DNA of 64,000 nucleotides from Ditylenchus dipsaci (Eukaryota > Nematoda > Chromadorea > Rhabditida > Anguinidae). This document shows positions 47,813 through 59,378 of this stretch, piece by piece. The notes under the pieces were generated by a model. The model made no database searches. It was not told the DNA's origin and saw only the letters and a program-made list of their open reading frames with translations. The stretch lies in contig SADC01000383.1 of assembly GCA_004194705.1 (NCBI GenBank), positions 1-64,000 on the forward strand. The letters are read 5' to 3'. Made by a program: the position numbers and the translations under genes. Numbering within the stretch: position 1 is the stretch's first letter; every line of letters begins with the position of its first letter.

Positions 47813-50800
47813 ATGGCGAGCAAAAAAGTCGGATGGGAAGGTAGCCAGCACCTTGGGTTTCATTCTCCACATTTTCCTAGTGGCTATTCCTAAGGATTTG
47901 TGGAGATGGCTCAGGATGAGGAGGAAGTGCGTCAAAGACCAAGTAATTGTGATCACGGGAGGTGGCTCTGGTCTAGGACAACGAATGGCCGAGATGTTTG
48001 CACTGGACTTGGGTGCTCGAGTGGCTATATTGGATATTGATCAGGTAATAAGGTGGTTAAACACATTGGCTCTATATGTGTTCGTGGAACTCCCAAAAAA
48101 ATTTTGCCTTGGTCCCCCCTGTTGTTTTTTTTTTCGTAATTTTTTGAAATTTGTGCCTTGGTCCCCCTGTTGATTTGTTTTGATATTTTTTTTCAAAAGT
48201 CTTAAAAAGTATCAAACAGCCAAAAACCTTTTTTTAAAGTATGTGAGCCCTTGGCCGAAGGCCGGCCAGGTAAAAAACCCTTTAAGGAATTTTTCTCTTT
48301 AATGATTTTTTTACCTGGCCGGCCTTCGGCCGACCCCTAATTCAATGGAAGTTCACCTTTCTGTCCACCGTAGTAAATGGACAAGGGCTCACATACTTTA
48401 AAAAAAAGGTTTTTGGCTGTTTGATACTTTTTAAGACTTTTGAAAAAAAATATCAAAACAAATCAACAGGGGGACCAAGGCACAAATTTCAAAAAATTAC
48501 GAAAAAAAAAAAACAGGGGGGACCAAGGCAAAATTTTTTTGGGAGTTCCACGAACACATATAGAGCCTTGATTTGAATTAGTAGCCTTATATTACTGATA
48601 ATGGCAACCAAGAGGCAGTGGCGGAAAAATGTCAATCAAATTGACAATCAATTTTTACAATTGACGGTCAATTTGATTGACTTTTTGCCATCACTGCCAA
48701 GAACTAAATGAAAATCGAATCACAATTTGTAACGCATCGCCGTTTTACCATCCAGAGTATAATGCTGCATCATTGATGCATCCTGATTTCTCACTTAAAG
48801 TGCTGCTAGTAACAAATTCGGTCAGTGCACTAGTGTCGATGTGCGAATATCGCGTAATCTTTTGTGATTTATCAGTGATCGTAGTCATTTCCGCTCGTTC
48901 AGAATATTTCGGATGCGCACTTGTTTTGAATATTTATTTGTTTTTGCAGTTCGGGGCAAGCGTTTGAGTCCGCCCTAAGATGCACTGGCCTAGACTAGGC
49001 TCGCCTAAATTTGAAATCTACTGAAAATCCAAAAAAAATTAAATACTAAATAAAGTTCAAAAGGCGCGAATTAAAAAAAAGGCTCTATCCCTCAAAAATG
49101 TCGTGAATGAGTGAAAACGCCCTTATGTCGCAAGTAATTGTCTGAAAGTAAATAATACCACATAGGAATTATAATAATTTACCGGGTACATTATGATGTA
49201 TATATGTTTTTGATTGTACATTAATGTGTTGGCTCTATATGTGTTCGTGGAACTCCCAAAAAAATTTTGCCTTGGTCCCCCTGTTGTTTTTTTTTTTCGT
49301 AATTTTTTGAAATTTGTGCCTTGGTCCCCCCTGTTGATTTGTTTTGATATTTTTTTTCAAAAGTCTTAAAAAGTATCAAACAGCCAAAAACCTTTTTTTT
49401 AAAGTATGTGAGCCCTTGTCCATTTACTACGGTGGACAGAAAGGTGAACTTCCATTGAATTAGGGGTCGGCCGAAGGCCGGCCAGGTAAAAAAATCATTA
49501 AAGAGAAAAATTCCTTAAAGGGTTTTTTACCTGGCCGGCCTTCGGCCAAGGGCTCACATACTTTAAAAAAAGGTTTTTGGCTGTTTGATACTTTTTAAGA
49601 CTTTTGAAAAAAAATATCAAAACAAATCAACAGGGGGACCAAGGCACAAATTTCAAAAAATTACGAAAAAAAAACAACAGGGGGACCAAGGCAAAATTTT
49701 TTTGGGAGTTCCACGAACACATATAGAGCCCAAATCAATGCTGAGAATATTAATGATTCAGCTTATTTTAGTCCAAAGCGTTAGCCGTAGTCGCCGACAT
49801 TCAAAACAAAGGAGGCAAAGCCAATGCATGGCATTGCAATGTGGCTGATGCTAAGAGTATGCAACTGGCTTCCGAGGAAGTGGAGAAAAATTTTGGTTTG
49901 TTTCTTTTATTCGAAATATATTCCATCACTAGCTCGCGTGGGTCCGGCTGCGCCACGCCCTACGCCGGCGGCCATGCTGCTTGATGCACGGGATCTCAAA
50001 ACTCTCTGTTACTAAAAACAGTATGCACTACCTCCTTATTTACATTATCGAGATCAGCAAAATTTGCTATCTACTTTCGGTTCAAAATTTCAACACTTCA
50101 AAACTTACAAAAAGCAGTTCATATTTATACCTACTATCTCTCCAGGCATACTAACACACTTTCCTGGTACACCCACATACCAGAAATAGACATATGGTAC
50201 TTTTCTGTTATCCGGGGGACATTAACACGGGAAATGCCGTATGTCCTAAAGGTACATTCTTGTGCAGAATTTCATGCTGAACACGATGGTGAAAAAAAAT
50301 TGACAAAAAATTACTATATGGTGTTCACTGCCCTTGTGAACCGACCAAGTCACGATTTTTACACAGGAACTCGGGGTTGAGTTTAAATTGGGTCATGTTA
50401 AAGTTTAATTCGAGCAACTATTAAACTTTAAAAACGACGACCTAGTACCTTAACATGACTCTATTTAAAGTTTAACCTTACCCAATTTAGACTTTAATTT
50501 TACTCTAATTAAACTTTAACCTGACTCAATTTAAACTTGGATTTCACGAACTATTGCATGAGTGATGCACCACCACAGCCTTACCCACTGGGCCACCATG
50601 TCGTTTTAAATATTAAGTGTTATGCATGGGCTATATACCAGTATGACTGTTTCTGCAATCCTAATTTTTATAGAGTTTCTACCAAAAGTTATTTATTTTG
50701 TCATGATTAAAAAGCAATTCAAGTTCAAAGAGCACTATAAAAACAATAGTTAGTGTTACTACGTAAAAAGGCTGTAAAAAGGGACCGGTAAAAAGAGGGC

Positions 50801-53800
50801 CAGTAAAAAGGCTGTGTAAGGTGGCCAGATACTTAACTGTATTTTTCTTCTCCTTTTTTCGGCTTGACTTTACTTGACCCCCCCCCCACGGCTGACCCAC
50901 TTTTGATGACAATTTTGAAAAACCGATTGCATATTCGTGTTTCTCGACCCCATTTAGGCGCGAATTTACCAATCGTTTCCGGTAAAGTGAAAAAAAAATT
51001 TTCAAACCACAGGGGGGGGGTATCATGGATTTTAGTCAAAATTTGAAAAATTTGAATTCGCGCCTTTTGAATTTTGAAGGGATTAAGGGCTGTATAGGGA
51101 GGGGAAGGAAATAAAAGGGGCCACTCGTAGCCTCAGGCCGGAAAATGGGGGAGACCCTTTTCGGCCGAAAAATAAAAGATGTTGAACACGTAAAATTATT
51201 TTTTTGATTGTCATTTCTGTCATGTTTCGGCTCAATTTCGACGATGATGATGATGAAAACGTATGGTTAAACAAACTTCACATTCCTTAGCTAACTTTAA
51301 TTGAGCTAAATTTTGGTATATGACATCTAGTCATAATTATATCAAAATTATTACGAAAAAAAGCCTTCAAAAAATAATCGCAAAATAATCGCGAGCCCGG
51401 GTTTTTCACTTATTTAAACAGAAGTGTTTAAACGACTCCTAAGTAATTTTTATATGCTTAAAACGATAAAAAAGTTATTTTCTAACATTTTTCCACACAA
51501 AAAATGTATTTTTTGAAAAAAAAAATTTTTTGACCAAAGTTGACTTTTTGCCTTGGGGCACTAAGGCAAATTACCTTGTATTAGGGTATTCTACCCCGTT
51601 TTAGTCACTAGAGCTGGGCAAAAAGAGTCTCTTTGTGCATTTTCGATTAAGAGTCTTGCTCGAAATCATGTCTAAGGTAAGTGCGTGCGCGCATCTCTAA
51701 CTCTCAAGCCCCCTGCGTCCCCTTCGGGGCTGTTCAAATTCCATCTTTTTGGGGTATCCAGGTACCCTTTCAGGTTGGATTGCCTTGTGGGACCAAGGCA
51801 AAAAGTCGTATTTTGGGCAAAATTTTTTTTTAAAAAATCCATTTTTTTGTGTGTAAAAATGTCAGAAAATAACCTTTTTATCGTTTTAAACATATAAAAA
51901 TTACTTAGGAGTCGTTTAAACATTTTTTTTGAATAAGTGAAAAAAAACCGCGATATGTTACCACTTGGTATTAAAAAAATTAGAAAAAATGTCCGAAAAA
52001 TGTCTTATAAAAATGTCCGCCGGATAACAGAAAAGTACCCGACATATCGATAAAATATTAAAATCGACGTGTCTGTATCTATTCTTCTGGTGCACACACC
52101 TACTCTCCTGGGTAAGCCAATACTCAGTCCAAAGTACATGTAAAGTTATATTTTCTCAGGGTGGACTACCCGTTTTCCTGATACTCCTACCCCCTCTCCT
52201 TTCATGCCTGCCGACTCTGCTGGCAAGACTAGCCACTCTTCTGGCATCCTTACCTACTCTCCTGGCTCACTCTCTTGATCGACCTTTTTGGGCGAAATTA
52301 CAAAGAAAAAAAAATCGACTCTCTCCTGTTTTCGCCGAAATTGTTTCCGGCAAAAATCGTTATATCCAAAAACGTTACGTTTTTAGTTAATTAGTTTGCT
52401 ACATAGGGTTTTTCTAATTAATTTTGTGGATATCATCATTTACAAGTTAATACTCAAATTGATGCCAGAGAGAGGGCGACATGTTGAGCATAAGGTTGTA
52501 AATGACCATGTTTGCAATATTTACTAAAAAGACCGTAAGTTCTCAAAAAAGTGCAGGATACCGGAAATTTTGGGGTTTTTAGTAAATTTTGCTTCATAAT
52601 TATTTACAACCTTATGCTCAAAATGTAGCCCTTCACTCTGGCATCAATTTGAGTATTAACTTGTGAATGATGATATCAACAAAATTAGTTAGAAAAACAT
52701 ATGTAGAAAACTAATTAGTTGAAAATGTAACGTTTTTGGTTATGAAGATTTTTGGCATAAATAAACTTTGGCGAAAACAGGAGCGAGCAAAAAATCATGC
52801 AGAAAAGTACAAAATAAAATAAGCTCGAAAAATGATTCAACTTTACTCTCGAGACGAAAATTCAAACAAAGCCCAATGTCGAATCCTCTCTAAATGACCA
52901 CCTTCCTAAAGGCGCATTCACAATGAGGAGGCTGTTTGCGGATGCTAAATCCTATTTCTCACATGGAAATGGCCATAACTTTTTTTTATTGTTTCAAAAA
53001 TTACTCTGTTATCGCCATCTTGTAGCTAAGATTTAGGGCTACAAGATGAGCTCTTGATAAGTTAGATGTTGTTTGAAAAATCGAGTTAAAAAAGAAAGAC
53101 TCCGCCAAGCATCCGCACTCGAATTCGAGTTAGGATTCTTGGGCGGAGTCTTAAAATTTTATCTGAGTTTTTGAAGCATCATTTACTCAGTCAATAGCTC
53201 ATTTGGTAGCTTCAAACCTCAACTATATGATGTGAGAAGCTGAAGAATCAACTAGAAAATAAAAAAACCACATTAACTGAATAATTTTGGGAAAACAGTA
53301 AAAAGGCGAGGATTCTGTTTCGCGGATTCTCAGTGAGTAGTCTGTTTTAGCATCCGCAAACATCCTCCTCATTGTGTATGCGCCTTAAAAGCGTCAAAAT
53401 CCCCAGGTTCCAGTCCAAATTCTGAATCAATCTTTTTTCAAAGAAAGCTGAGATTCTGGTCTACATTTTAAGAGCGGAACGTTTGAAGTCGACTGACAAC
53501 AATTTCGAGATTTCGACTCTCGAACAAAAAACCACAATTTCTTCACTAAAAACCAAAAAAGAAAACCAGAAAATTATCAAAACCACAATCTAAAATGACC
53601 ATTCAACTCCTCTGATTTTAAGCTTCAATTAGACAAAAAATTTTGACTAAAAAATCCAAAACATCAATTGTCTACAAACAGACAAACGAAACATCTCTCA
53701 TACTGTGTAGGATATTTTGTTTAGGTCAAGTAGACATTGTGATCTGCAATGCAGCCATTCTCCATTTCGGCCATACTCTCCAGTTAAGCACACAAGAGTT

Positions 53801-55738
53801 GCAGCAGGGTGTAAATGTCAATCTGATGGGCACCATAAATGTAATTGATCTTTTTGCTACAGTCCCGTTCCGATAAAACATCAAGCCTTCAATTAGGACA
53901 CCTGGGTGCGTTATTTTTACCCCTAACTCTTGGATTCTTTTGCCACAAATCAATTCATTAGTCCAGTCACAAAAATACCAATAACTTCGACTTCGACAAA
54001 AATGGACCAAAAATGGGCCCCGAGTTAAACTCAGCCGGCTGAGCTTAACTCAGCCATCACCCGGCTGAGGCTGAGGTTGATGGCTGAGGTAAAAGTTTGG
54101 GCCCGGAAAAATGCCTCTTTTTACAACTTGGCCCACATTTGAGTATAGGGCCCAAGTTATTTTGTTATACAGTCAAATCGATTTTTTTTCTGTTTTGACT
54201 TTATTTCTTGTTTTATGCTATTTTTCCCAAAGTTCGAGCACGAGGTTGATGGCTGAGGTTAAAATTTGGGCCTGGCTGACGTCTGAAGCTGAGGAAAATT
54301 TTCAAACCTCAGCCGGAGGCTGGTGGCTAAGATAATCGTCGAGTATACCACCCTGTTTGTAACTCAAACAGTTATTGTCTTGAGATTTCTCTTTGTCCCC
54401 TGTGGGGGACGCAGAGAGGAAGGCTTAGAGTTGCTTAAATCGCTAAAATGGGCCTCTGAATGCATGGAAAAAGTATGCATAACAGAGTTTCTCTATGCGG
54501 TAGGCCCCAGTATTCAAAACAACGCTCAAAAAATGTCCGTATGCCAGCTAAAGACATCTTTCCTGTACTAATTAGGACTAAGGAAACTCAAATAGGTGCT
54601 ATAAGAAACACCTGCCATTTGAAAGCATATAAGAAAAATGTTGTTACCCTTGTATATAAGTCCCTATGTTTTGTGTGATTCTGAGGCCTAGAATCTCTTC
54701 TATCGAATAAAAGTAAGACCACACCAAAAAGCAATAAACTCGATAAGATATAAATAAAAGAAGCTGCGAAAATCTGTCCAACCCTGTATGTCTTTTGTGG
54801 GTCTTACTTTTGATATAATCTTAGCTATGGCCCCTTTGCTTCCATACACCACATCTACGGATTTTATACGCGGATAAAATCCGTGGATATTAGCTTGAGC
54901 TGAGGATAAATCCGAGGATAATATCCGCAGCTGCGGATAATTTTATCCGCTATCATTGCCAAGGGATAAAATCTGCGGATTTCCTACTTTCGGATTTTAT
55001 CCGATGATTATTGCTACCGCTCCAGACTGGACCCCGCTTATGTATGCCTACGATTATGAGCCTTTCAATTTGAAGCTTTCAATCGTGAGGTAACGTAGAA
55101 ACAAGAAAATAAGGTCAAAAAGTTAAAAAAACCAAGTTAACTGTGTAACAACGCTATATGTATGGGTCAGCAAGGATTTTTTTTGGGTGCCTCACCCACC
55201 GATTAATCCCTCCAAAATCAGCTCCATAGTATTATTTTCAGACCATCCGTGCATTTATGGAGCAAATGGAGATCAGAAACAGTGGCCAAATAGTAGCTGT
55301 GTCTTCTATTGCAGGCTATTTTGGGAGACCTATGGACTGGCTTACTGGTTGGGTTAAAGCTTACAATATGATTGATGATGACTGAAATCTATTCTAGTCC
55401 CACCAAATTCGCTGTCCGAGGAGTGATGGAGTGCATAAGGATGGAGCTGACTGATCGCCACCTGACAGGTATCAAGTGCACCACTCTGTGTCCCTACTTT
55501 GTGCGCACTCCCATGATTCTGAGCAAGGGAATGAGACCAACTTCTAGGTGCTCATTCTGATTACGAGTGGTGCAAAATTTGATAAGAATGTTTCAGATGG
55601 GTACCATTCATGTCGGTGGACAGGTGTGCACGACAAGCTATAGATGCTATTCTGAAAGAGAAGGTGTTAGCCTTCGTGCCCACTTGGATAAGTAGGATTT
55701 TCTCGCAAGAATGTTTTGAGGTTTTTTACTTAAAATAA
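47813..55738 (+). CDS. Short-chain dehydrogenase/reductase, SDR16C / 17-beta-HSD11-13 / RDH10-like, six exons
   Basis: NAD(P)-dependent oxidoreductase of retinol or steroid type; substrate unknown. Exons: 47813-48044, 49772-49895, 53725-53840, 55242-55347, 55398-55547 and 55597-55738, about 289 residues. The N-terminus has a hydrophobic helix (LGFILHIFLVAIP), the expected ER or lipid-droplet anchor, then a basic stretch. Rossmann motif ITGGGSGLG is followed by VAILDID. The usual NNAG is CNAA here, a variation. The serine is in VAVSSIAG and the YxxxK motif reads as Y-C-P-T-K across the exon 4/5 junction, but only after adding one base near 55341-55343. The ATG at 47813 needs one A removed from the A6 run at 47822-47827; otherwise MRRKCVKDQ is the first in-frame Met. 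The stop overlaps AATAAA (55734-55739). The C-terminus is shorter than HSD17B11, so the last exon may be mis-ended. Introns 1-3 are filled with palindromes. Confidence 0.85.
48065..48567. mobile_element. Palindromic element in SDR intron 1, copy 1
   Basis: Ends GGCTCTATATGTGTTCGTGG and complement. Each arm carries two GCCTTGGTCCCCCTGTTG motifs. The tip is GGCCGAAGGCCGGCCAGGTA with its complement. It starts about 20 bases after exon 1. Confidence 0.85.
49231..49730. mobile_element. Palindromic element in SDR intron 1, copy 2 (opposite orientation)
   Basis: Nearly identical to 48065-48567, but the asymmetric centre (GTCCATTTACTACGGTGGAC and the GGCCGGCC stem) is in the reverse order. The two copies are therefore inverted with respect to each other, about 0.66 kb apart in one intron. 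Confidence 0.85.
50875..51735. repeat. Broken copy of the copy-B palindrome and core (copy D)
   Basis: 50875-51180 repeats the arm of the 22495-23350 element (poly-C, CGTGTTTCTCGACCCC, GGGCTGTATAGGGAGGGG). 51655-51735 has the core piece ATCATGTCTAAGGTAAGTG plus CGCGCATCTCTAACTCTC. The remaining core half is at 54395-54530 (GTTTCTCTATGCGGTAGGCCCC), so later insertions split the copy. Confidence 0.55.
52319..52789. mobile_element. Palindromic element with CCTGTTTTCGCC ends (intact copy)
   Basis: Arms of about 200 bases: TTCGCCGAAATTGTTTCCGG, TTAGTTTGCTACATAGGG and ATTTACAAGTTAATACTC with their complements. It is the uninterrupted reference for the element broken up at 13208-19235. Confidence 0.75.
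52908..53395. mobile_element. AAGGCGCATTCACAATGAGGAGG-ended palindrome, copy 1
   Basis: Arms of about 210 bases (CTGTTTGCGGATGCTAAATC, GGAAATGGCCATAACTT, GACTCCGCC). Same family as 58258-58691. Borders TAAA/TTAA suggest a TTAA target. Confidence 0.7.
54010..54332. repeat. GGCTGAGG minisatellite flanking a short unique centre
   Basis: CAGCCGGCTGAGCTTAACTC at the left and GAGGTTGATGGCTGAGG units at both sides, in a mirrored layout like the minisatellite-armed hAT elements. No TSD fixed. Confidence 0.5.
54845..55015. repeat. GCGGATAAAATCCG degenerate repeat
   Basis: About nine GGATAAAATCC(G)/GGATTTTATCCG units in both orientations, making a multi-hairpin region in SDR intron 3. Confidence 0.55.
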
Positions 55739-56003
55739 AAAGGGGCAGAATTCGTCTAGGGAAGTGCTGTAGTACAACCGCTACAATAGCGATACTCAGG
55801 GCAGTTAAGCCAGCTTACGTCAAACAAAGTTTGCATTCTTTGTAATTTGGGTGTTGAAAATACGAACAGTATTTGAAAATTGAAAGTGAAATTTTAACGG
55901 CAAATTTGAATAAAAATTTCAAAATCTTACAGTTAAATCGCAAAATCACATACAGTCTACTCTTGATTAAAGGACACCAAAATTTTGATTAAGTTGGCTA
56001 GAA

Positions 56004-56348
56004 CTACAGGGTGATTCGATAATTCTGCCAGTTTGTTTCGACCATAAACCTTTTATTTGGCCAATTTTTGGAAATTCTGTAACACTAATCGACTCAAAGT
56101 CTAATTTTTTTATATATAACGTCAAAAACACGATTTTCGCCTGGTCCCCCTGTGATTATAGTCTTGGCCTCTGGATGGGCAAGGCTTGAACCACAGGGGG
56201 GCTAAGCAAAAATCGTGTTCTTGACATTATATACCAAAAAATTGCTTTTTGATTCTGAGTCGATAAGTGCTTATAGAATTTCAAATTTTGGCCACATAAA
56301 AAGCTATTTTCAAATGAAACCGGCAGAATTCTTGAACTACACTCCATA
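56004..56348. mobile_element. Palindromic element with AATTCTGCC ends
   Basis: GATAATTCTGCCAGTTTG at left and AAACCGGCAGAATTC at right. The arms contain a GGTCCCCCTGTG/CACAGGGGGGCTAAGC pair like other palindromes here. Confidence 0.6.
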
Positions 56349-56383
56349 GAAAGACACTCGATTCAAGAACACCCTCGATTTTA

Positions 56384-58257
56384 TTAAAGGGGACACGGCG
56401 TGTCAAACACGTCAAATGACCAAATCGGGCTTGGCGTTCTGTTTTAATGAAAATTCAAAATAGCTTTTCATTTTTGACAAAAATATGCTCAATTTTACGC
56501 ACTAAATATTCATAAAACTGGTTTTTTTTTATTTTCTATGGATACTTCTCGTCTAAAAAGTCTGTTTCAAATTCTATTTTTTTTTAATTTAAAGGGAGGA
56601 CGTACTTTTATATACGCCTTGTCTAGGTCATAGGTTCAAATCCGCCTGGGTGCATTTTTTACCCCATTTTTTCATGTTTCATTTACAAGTTTGGTGTCAA
56701 AATGATCTTCGGTCTCTTGGCTATCCAACAAGACCATCAGCACAGGGTTTAAGAATAATCATGACCGAGTTGCAGGCTAAAAACCACTTGAAATACCTGG
56801 AAATTTTTTTTGATAAATCGTCCACTTTGTAGATGAGAACTGCCCATTTGGATAATTGTGATGTGCATAAGAAAGTTGAGTGAACGTACTACGATCGTGC
56901 CAGACAGAGAATTTTTTAGCAGAGAATTATTAAGAAATAACTTTTTTAAGTTAGCAACTTGATTCTGCCAAACCGATAAAATCTAACTTTTAATCTTTTT
57001 ACCTTTTTTACATTTATAACAGAGCTTGATTTTTTTCAAATCAGAACAGCAAACTTAGAGCTTTCCTGTGGTATCAAAAAAAAATCGAACACAGCTGACC
57101 TAAGCAAAGTTATAACCAAAAACATAAAATGCTGAAAAACAAAAAATTTTTGAATTCAAAATGTTTTTTTAAAACGAACTTGTCTCTAAACGAAGATCTC
57201 GATTTGGTCTTTTGACGTGTTTGACACACCATGGGGAGTTTATCTCTTGTCCGTATCTGGTCCCGCATGGAAATCGTTTAAATTCGAATTAAACCACTTT
57301 CTAAGCTTGCTGGTTCGAATCCCCATGGTTGTGAACTTTATTTTTTTCACATGTTATTTGACATTTACAAAAAAAAATGTCATGGTCTTGCGAACCGAGC
57401 TAGATTATCAGGCATGATTCTACAAGCATAATAGTTAACCTACAGTTAAAACCAGGAATAGAAATTTAACTATCGTCCGAAAATCGGTAAATCAAGCTGA
57501 TTCCCGATTCCTGAAGTAATTTTTGACGTACTGTCTATTTCTATTTGATGAAGATTTTTTTATGGGTACTTCTTCGGCTGACATCACACCTTCAATTTTT
57601 TCATTTTGCTGAATTTTTCGCCCAATTAAATACATATTTTATTCGCAAGCATACAACACAGCGATTTGTGACCACAAATAAAGCATAATATTATTTTTAG
57701 CGAATTTGTGTGTGCCACGGTGTGTGCCAAATTCTTTCTTGTGCCTTCTTTTGAACTTCTGCCAGGTCGATTCAATTTTATTTTTTTCTTTCAAGAGAGA
57801 GAAAAAAATGACAGCTCGAAAGCAGAAATAATTTAAAAATTTGAATTGAAAACACAAAAAATCAACAAAATGCAAAAATTGAAGGTGTGATGTCAGCCGA
57901 AGGAGTACCTTTTTATGAGTTACCTTGCGTATTTCTGACTTTAGAAAATGACTATCAATCTTTAAAAAGTGATAAAATAGACCGATAGGTGAAATAGACA
58001 TAAACCGAAATACATGGTTTCTGGCTGATTTCGCAAATTTATGACATTTGTTGACTAAAAAATCAATCCCGGAAATCTTTCCAATGGATTCGTCGATATT
58101 TTTTAGCATGAATTCAGCTCAATCGCTGAAAAACTGCGAACAAAATAAAAAAATACACCCAGAGAGATTCGAACCGGCAAGCTCAGAAAGTGGTTTAATT
58201 TGAATTTAAACGATTTCTATGCGGGACCAGATACGGACAAGAGGTGGACTCCCCCTT
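56384..58257. mobile_element. Two interlocked TTAA-type palindromes with tRNA-like B boxes in the arms
   Basis: Left pair: GACACGGCGTGTCAAACACG (56392) with CGTGTTTGACACACC (about 57215). Right pair: TCTTGTCCGTATCTGGTCCC (57245) with its complement (about 58233), and TGCTGGTTCGAATCCCC (57308) with GATTCGAACCGGCA (58159), a B-box-like motif facing outward in each arm. The right border is CTTTAAGG. Confidence 0.6.
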
Positions 58258-58691
58258 AAGGCCTCAAACACAATGAGGAGTCTGTTTGCGGATGCTAAAT
58301 CAGATTTGTCGCACGGAAATGGCCATAACTTTTTTTCAATTTTTCAAAAATCATTCTGTTATTACCATTTTGTAGCTAAGATTCAGGGCTACTAGATGAG
58401 CATTTTATGAAGTAGATGTCTTTTGAAAGATTGAGATAAAAATGAAAGACTCCGCCCAAGACTCCTGACTCAAATTCTAGTCAGGAGTCTTGGGCGGAGT
58501 CTTTCATTTTTATCTCAATCTTTCAAAAGACATCTACTTCATAAAATGCTCATCTAGTAGCCCTGAATCTTAGCTACAAAATGGTAATAACAGAATGATT
58601 TTTGAAAAATTGAAAAAAAGTTATGGCCATTTCCGTGCGACAAATCTGATTTAGCATCCGCAAACAGACTCCTCATTGTGTTTGAGGCCTA
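58258..58691. mobile_element. AAGGCCTCAAACACAATGAGG-ended palindrome, copy 2
   Basis: Near-perfect inverted repeat of about 215-base arms, centre GACTCAAATTCTAGTC. Shares CTGTTTGCGGATGCTAAATC with the element at 52908. Confidence 0.8.
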
Positions 58692-59157
58692 AAGGGAGGA
58701 TGAAAGCTATTAAGGAGATAGTCTCGACACGAAAAGATTATTCCAAGTTTTATGTTTTTTAAATGTGGTTTTGGAACAATATTTTATCGACAACTCGGTG
58801 TTGCGATAACAGAAAATCTTGTGCAGAATCAAAAGTTGGCTTAGCATCATAAATACCAGAATTTATAAATTCCTTCAAAAAATTCCCTAAAAATCGAAAT
58901 TTAATAAAAGACTGATCAAATTTTTTTGGATGGTTTTTCCCCTTTCCTTTTCCGTTTTCAGGGCATTTTTGAAAGAATTTCGAAATTCTGATATTGATGA
59001 CGCTCATCCAACTTTTAATTTTGCATAAGTTTGTCTGATATCGCAAAACCGGATTGTCGACAAAACATGGCTCGAAAACCACATTAAAGAAAACAAAACT
59101 TGCAATAATCTATTCGTGTCGAGACTATCTCCTTAACAGCTTTCACCCTCCCTTTAA
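58689..59157. mobile_element. TAAAGGGAGG-ended palindrome related to 25634
   Basis: GAAAGCTATTAAGGAGATAG and complement at the ends, CAACTCGGTGTTGCGATA inside. Directly abuts the previous palindrome, so these TTAA-type elements lie head to tail. The 3' border is CCTTTAAGG. Confidence 0.75.
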
Positions 59158-59216
59158 GGAGAGCATTTAGCGGTTCCGACCCGTTAGCCCGTCTTTTCCC
59201 ACGCTTACTTAATCGT

Positions 59217-59290
59217 ATGTAACTTTGATGGTTTGGTTCTCGCTGATTTTTCAACCTTTATGAGCTGAATTTTATTTTAATCAAGATATT
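59217..59290 (+). repeat. Direct repeat flanking TMEM254 exon 2 (partner 59838-59910)
   Basis: TTTTCAACCTTTATGAGCT and the preceding GATGGTTTGGTTCT are repeated, slightly diverged, in the intron after exon 2. This indicates a local duplication of the sequence around the first exons. Confidence 0.6.
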
Positions 59291-59378
59291 AGAAACTTTT
59301 TTAATTAAAAATTAACGTTTTGCTTCAAAATCACAAAACTGTACTTTAAAAGAGTGAAACTCCCTTAATTTAGCAATT

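Noticed and set aside
57639..58109. 156-residue minus-strand frame, the longest open frame
   Set aside because: It lies between the arms of a palindromic element, is rich in F/K/I from AT bias and has no motif I recognise; it could only be rescued by homologues.
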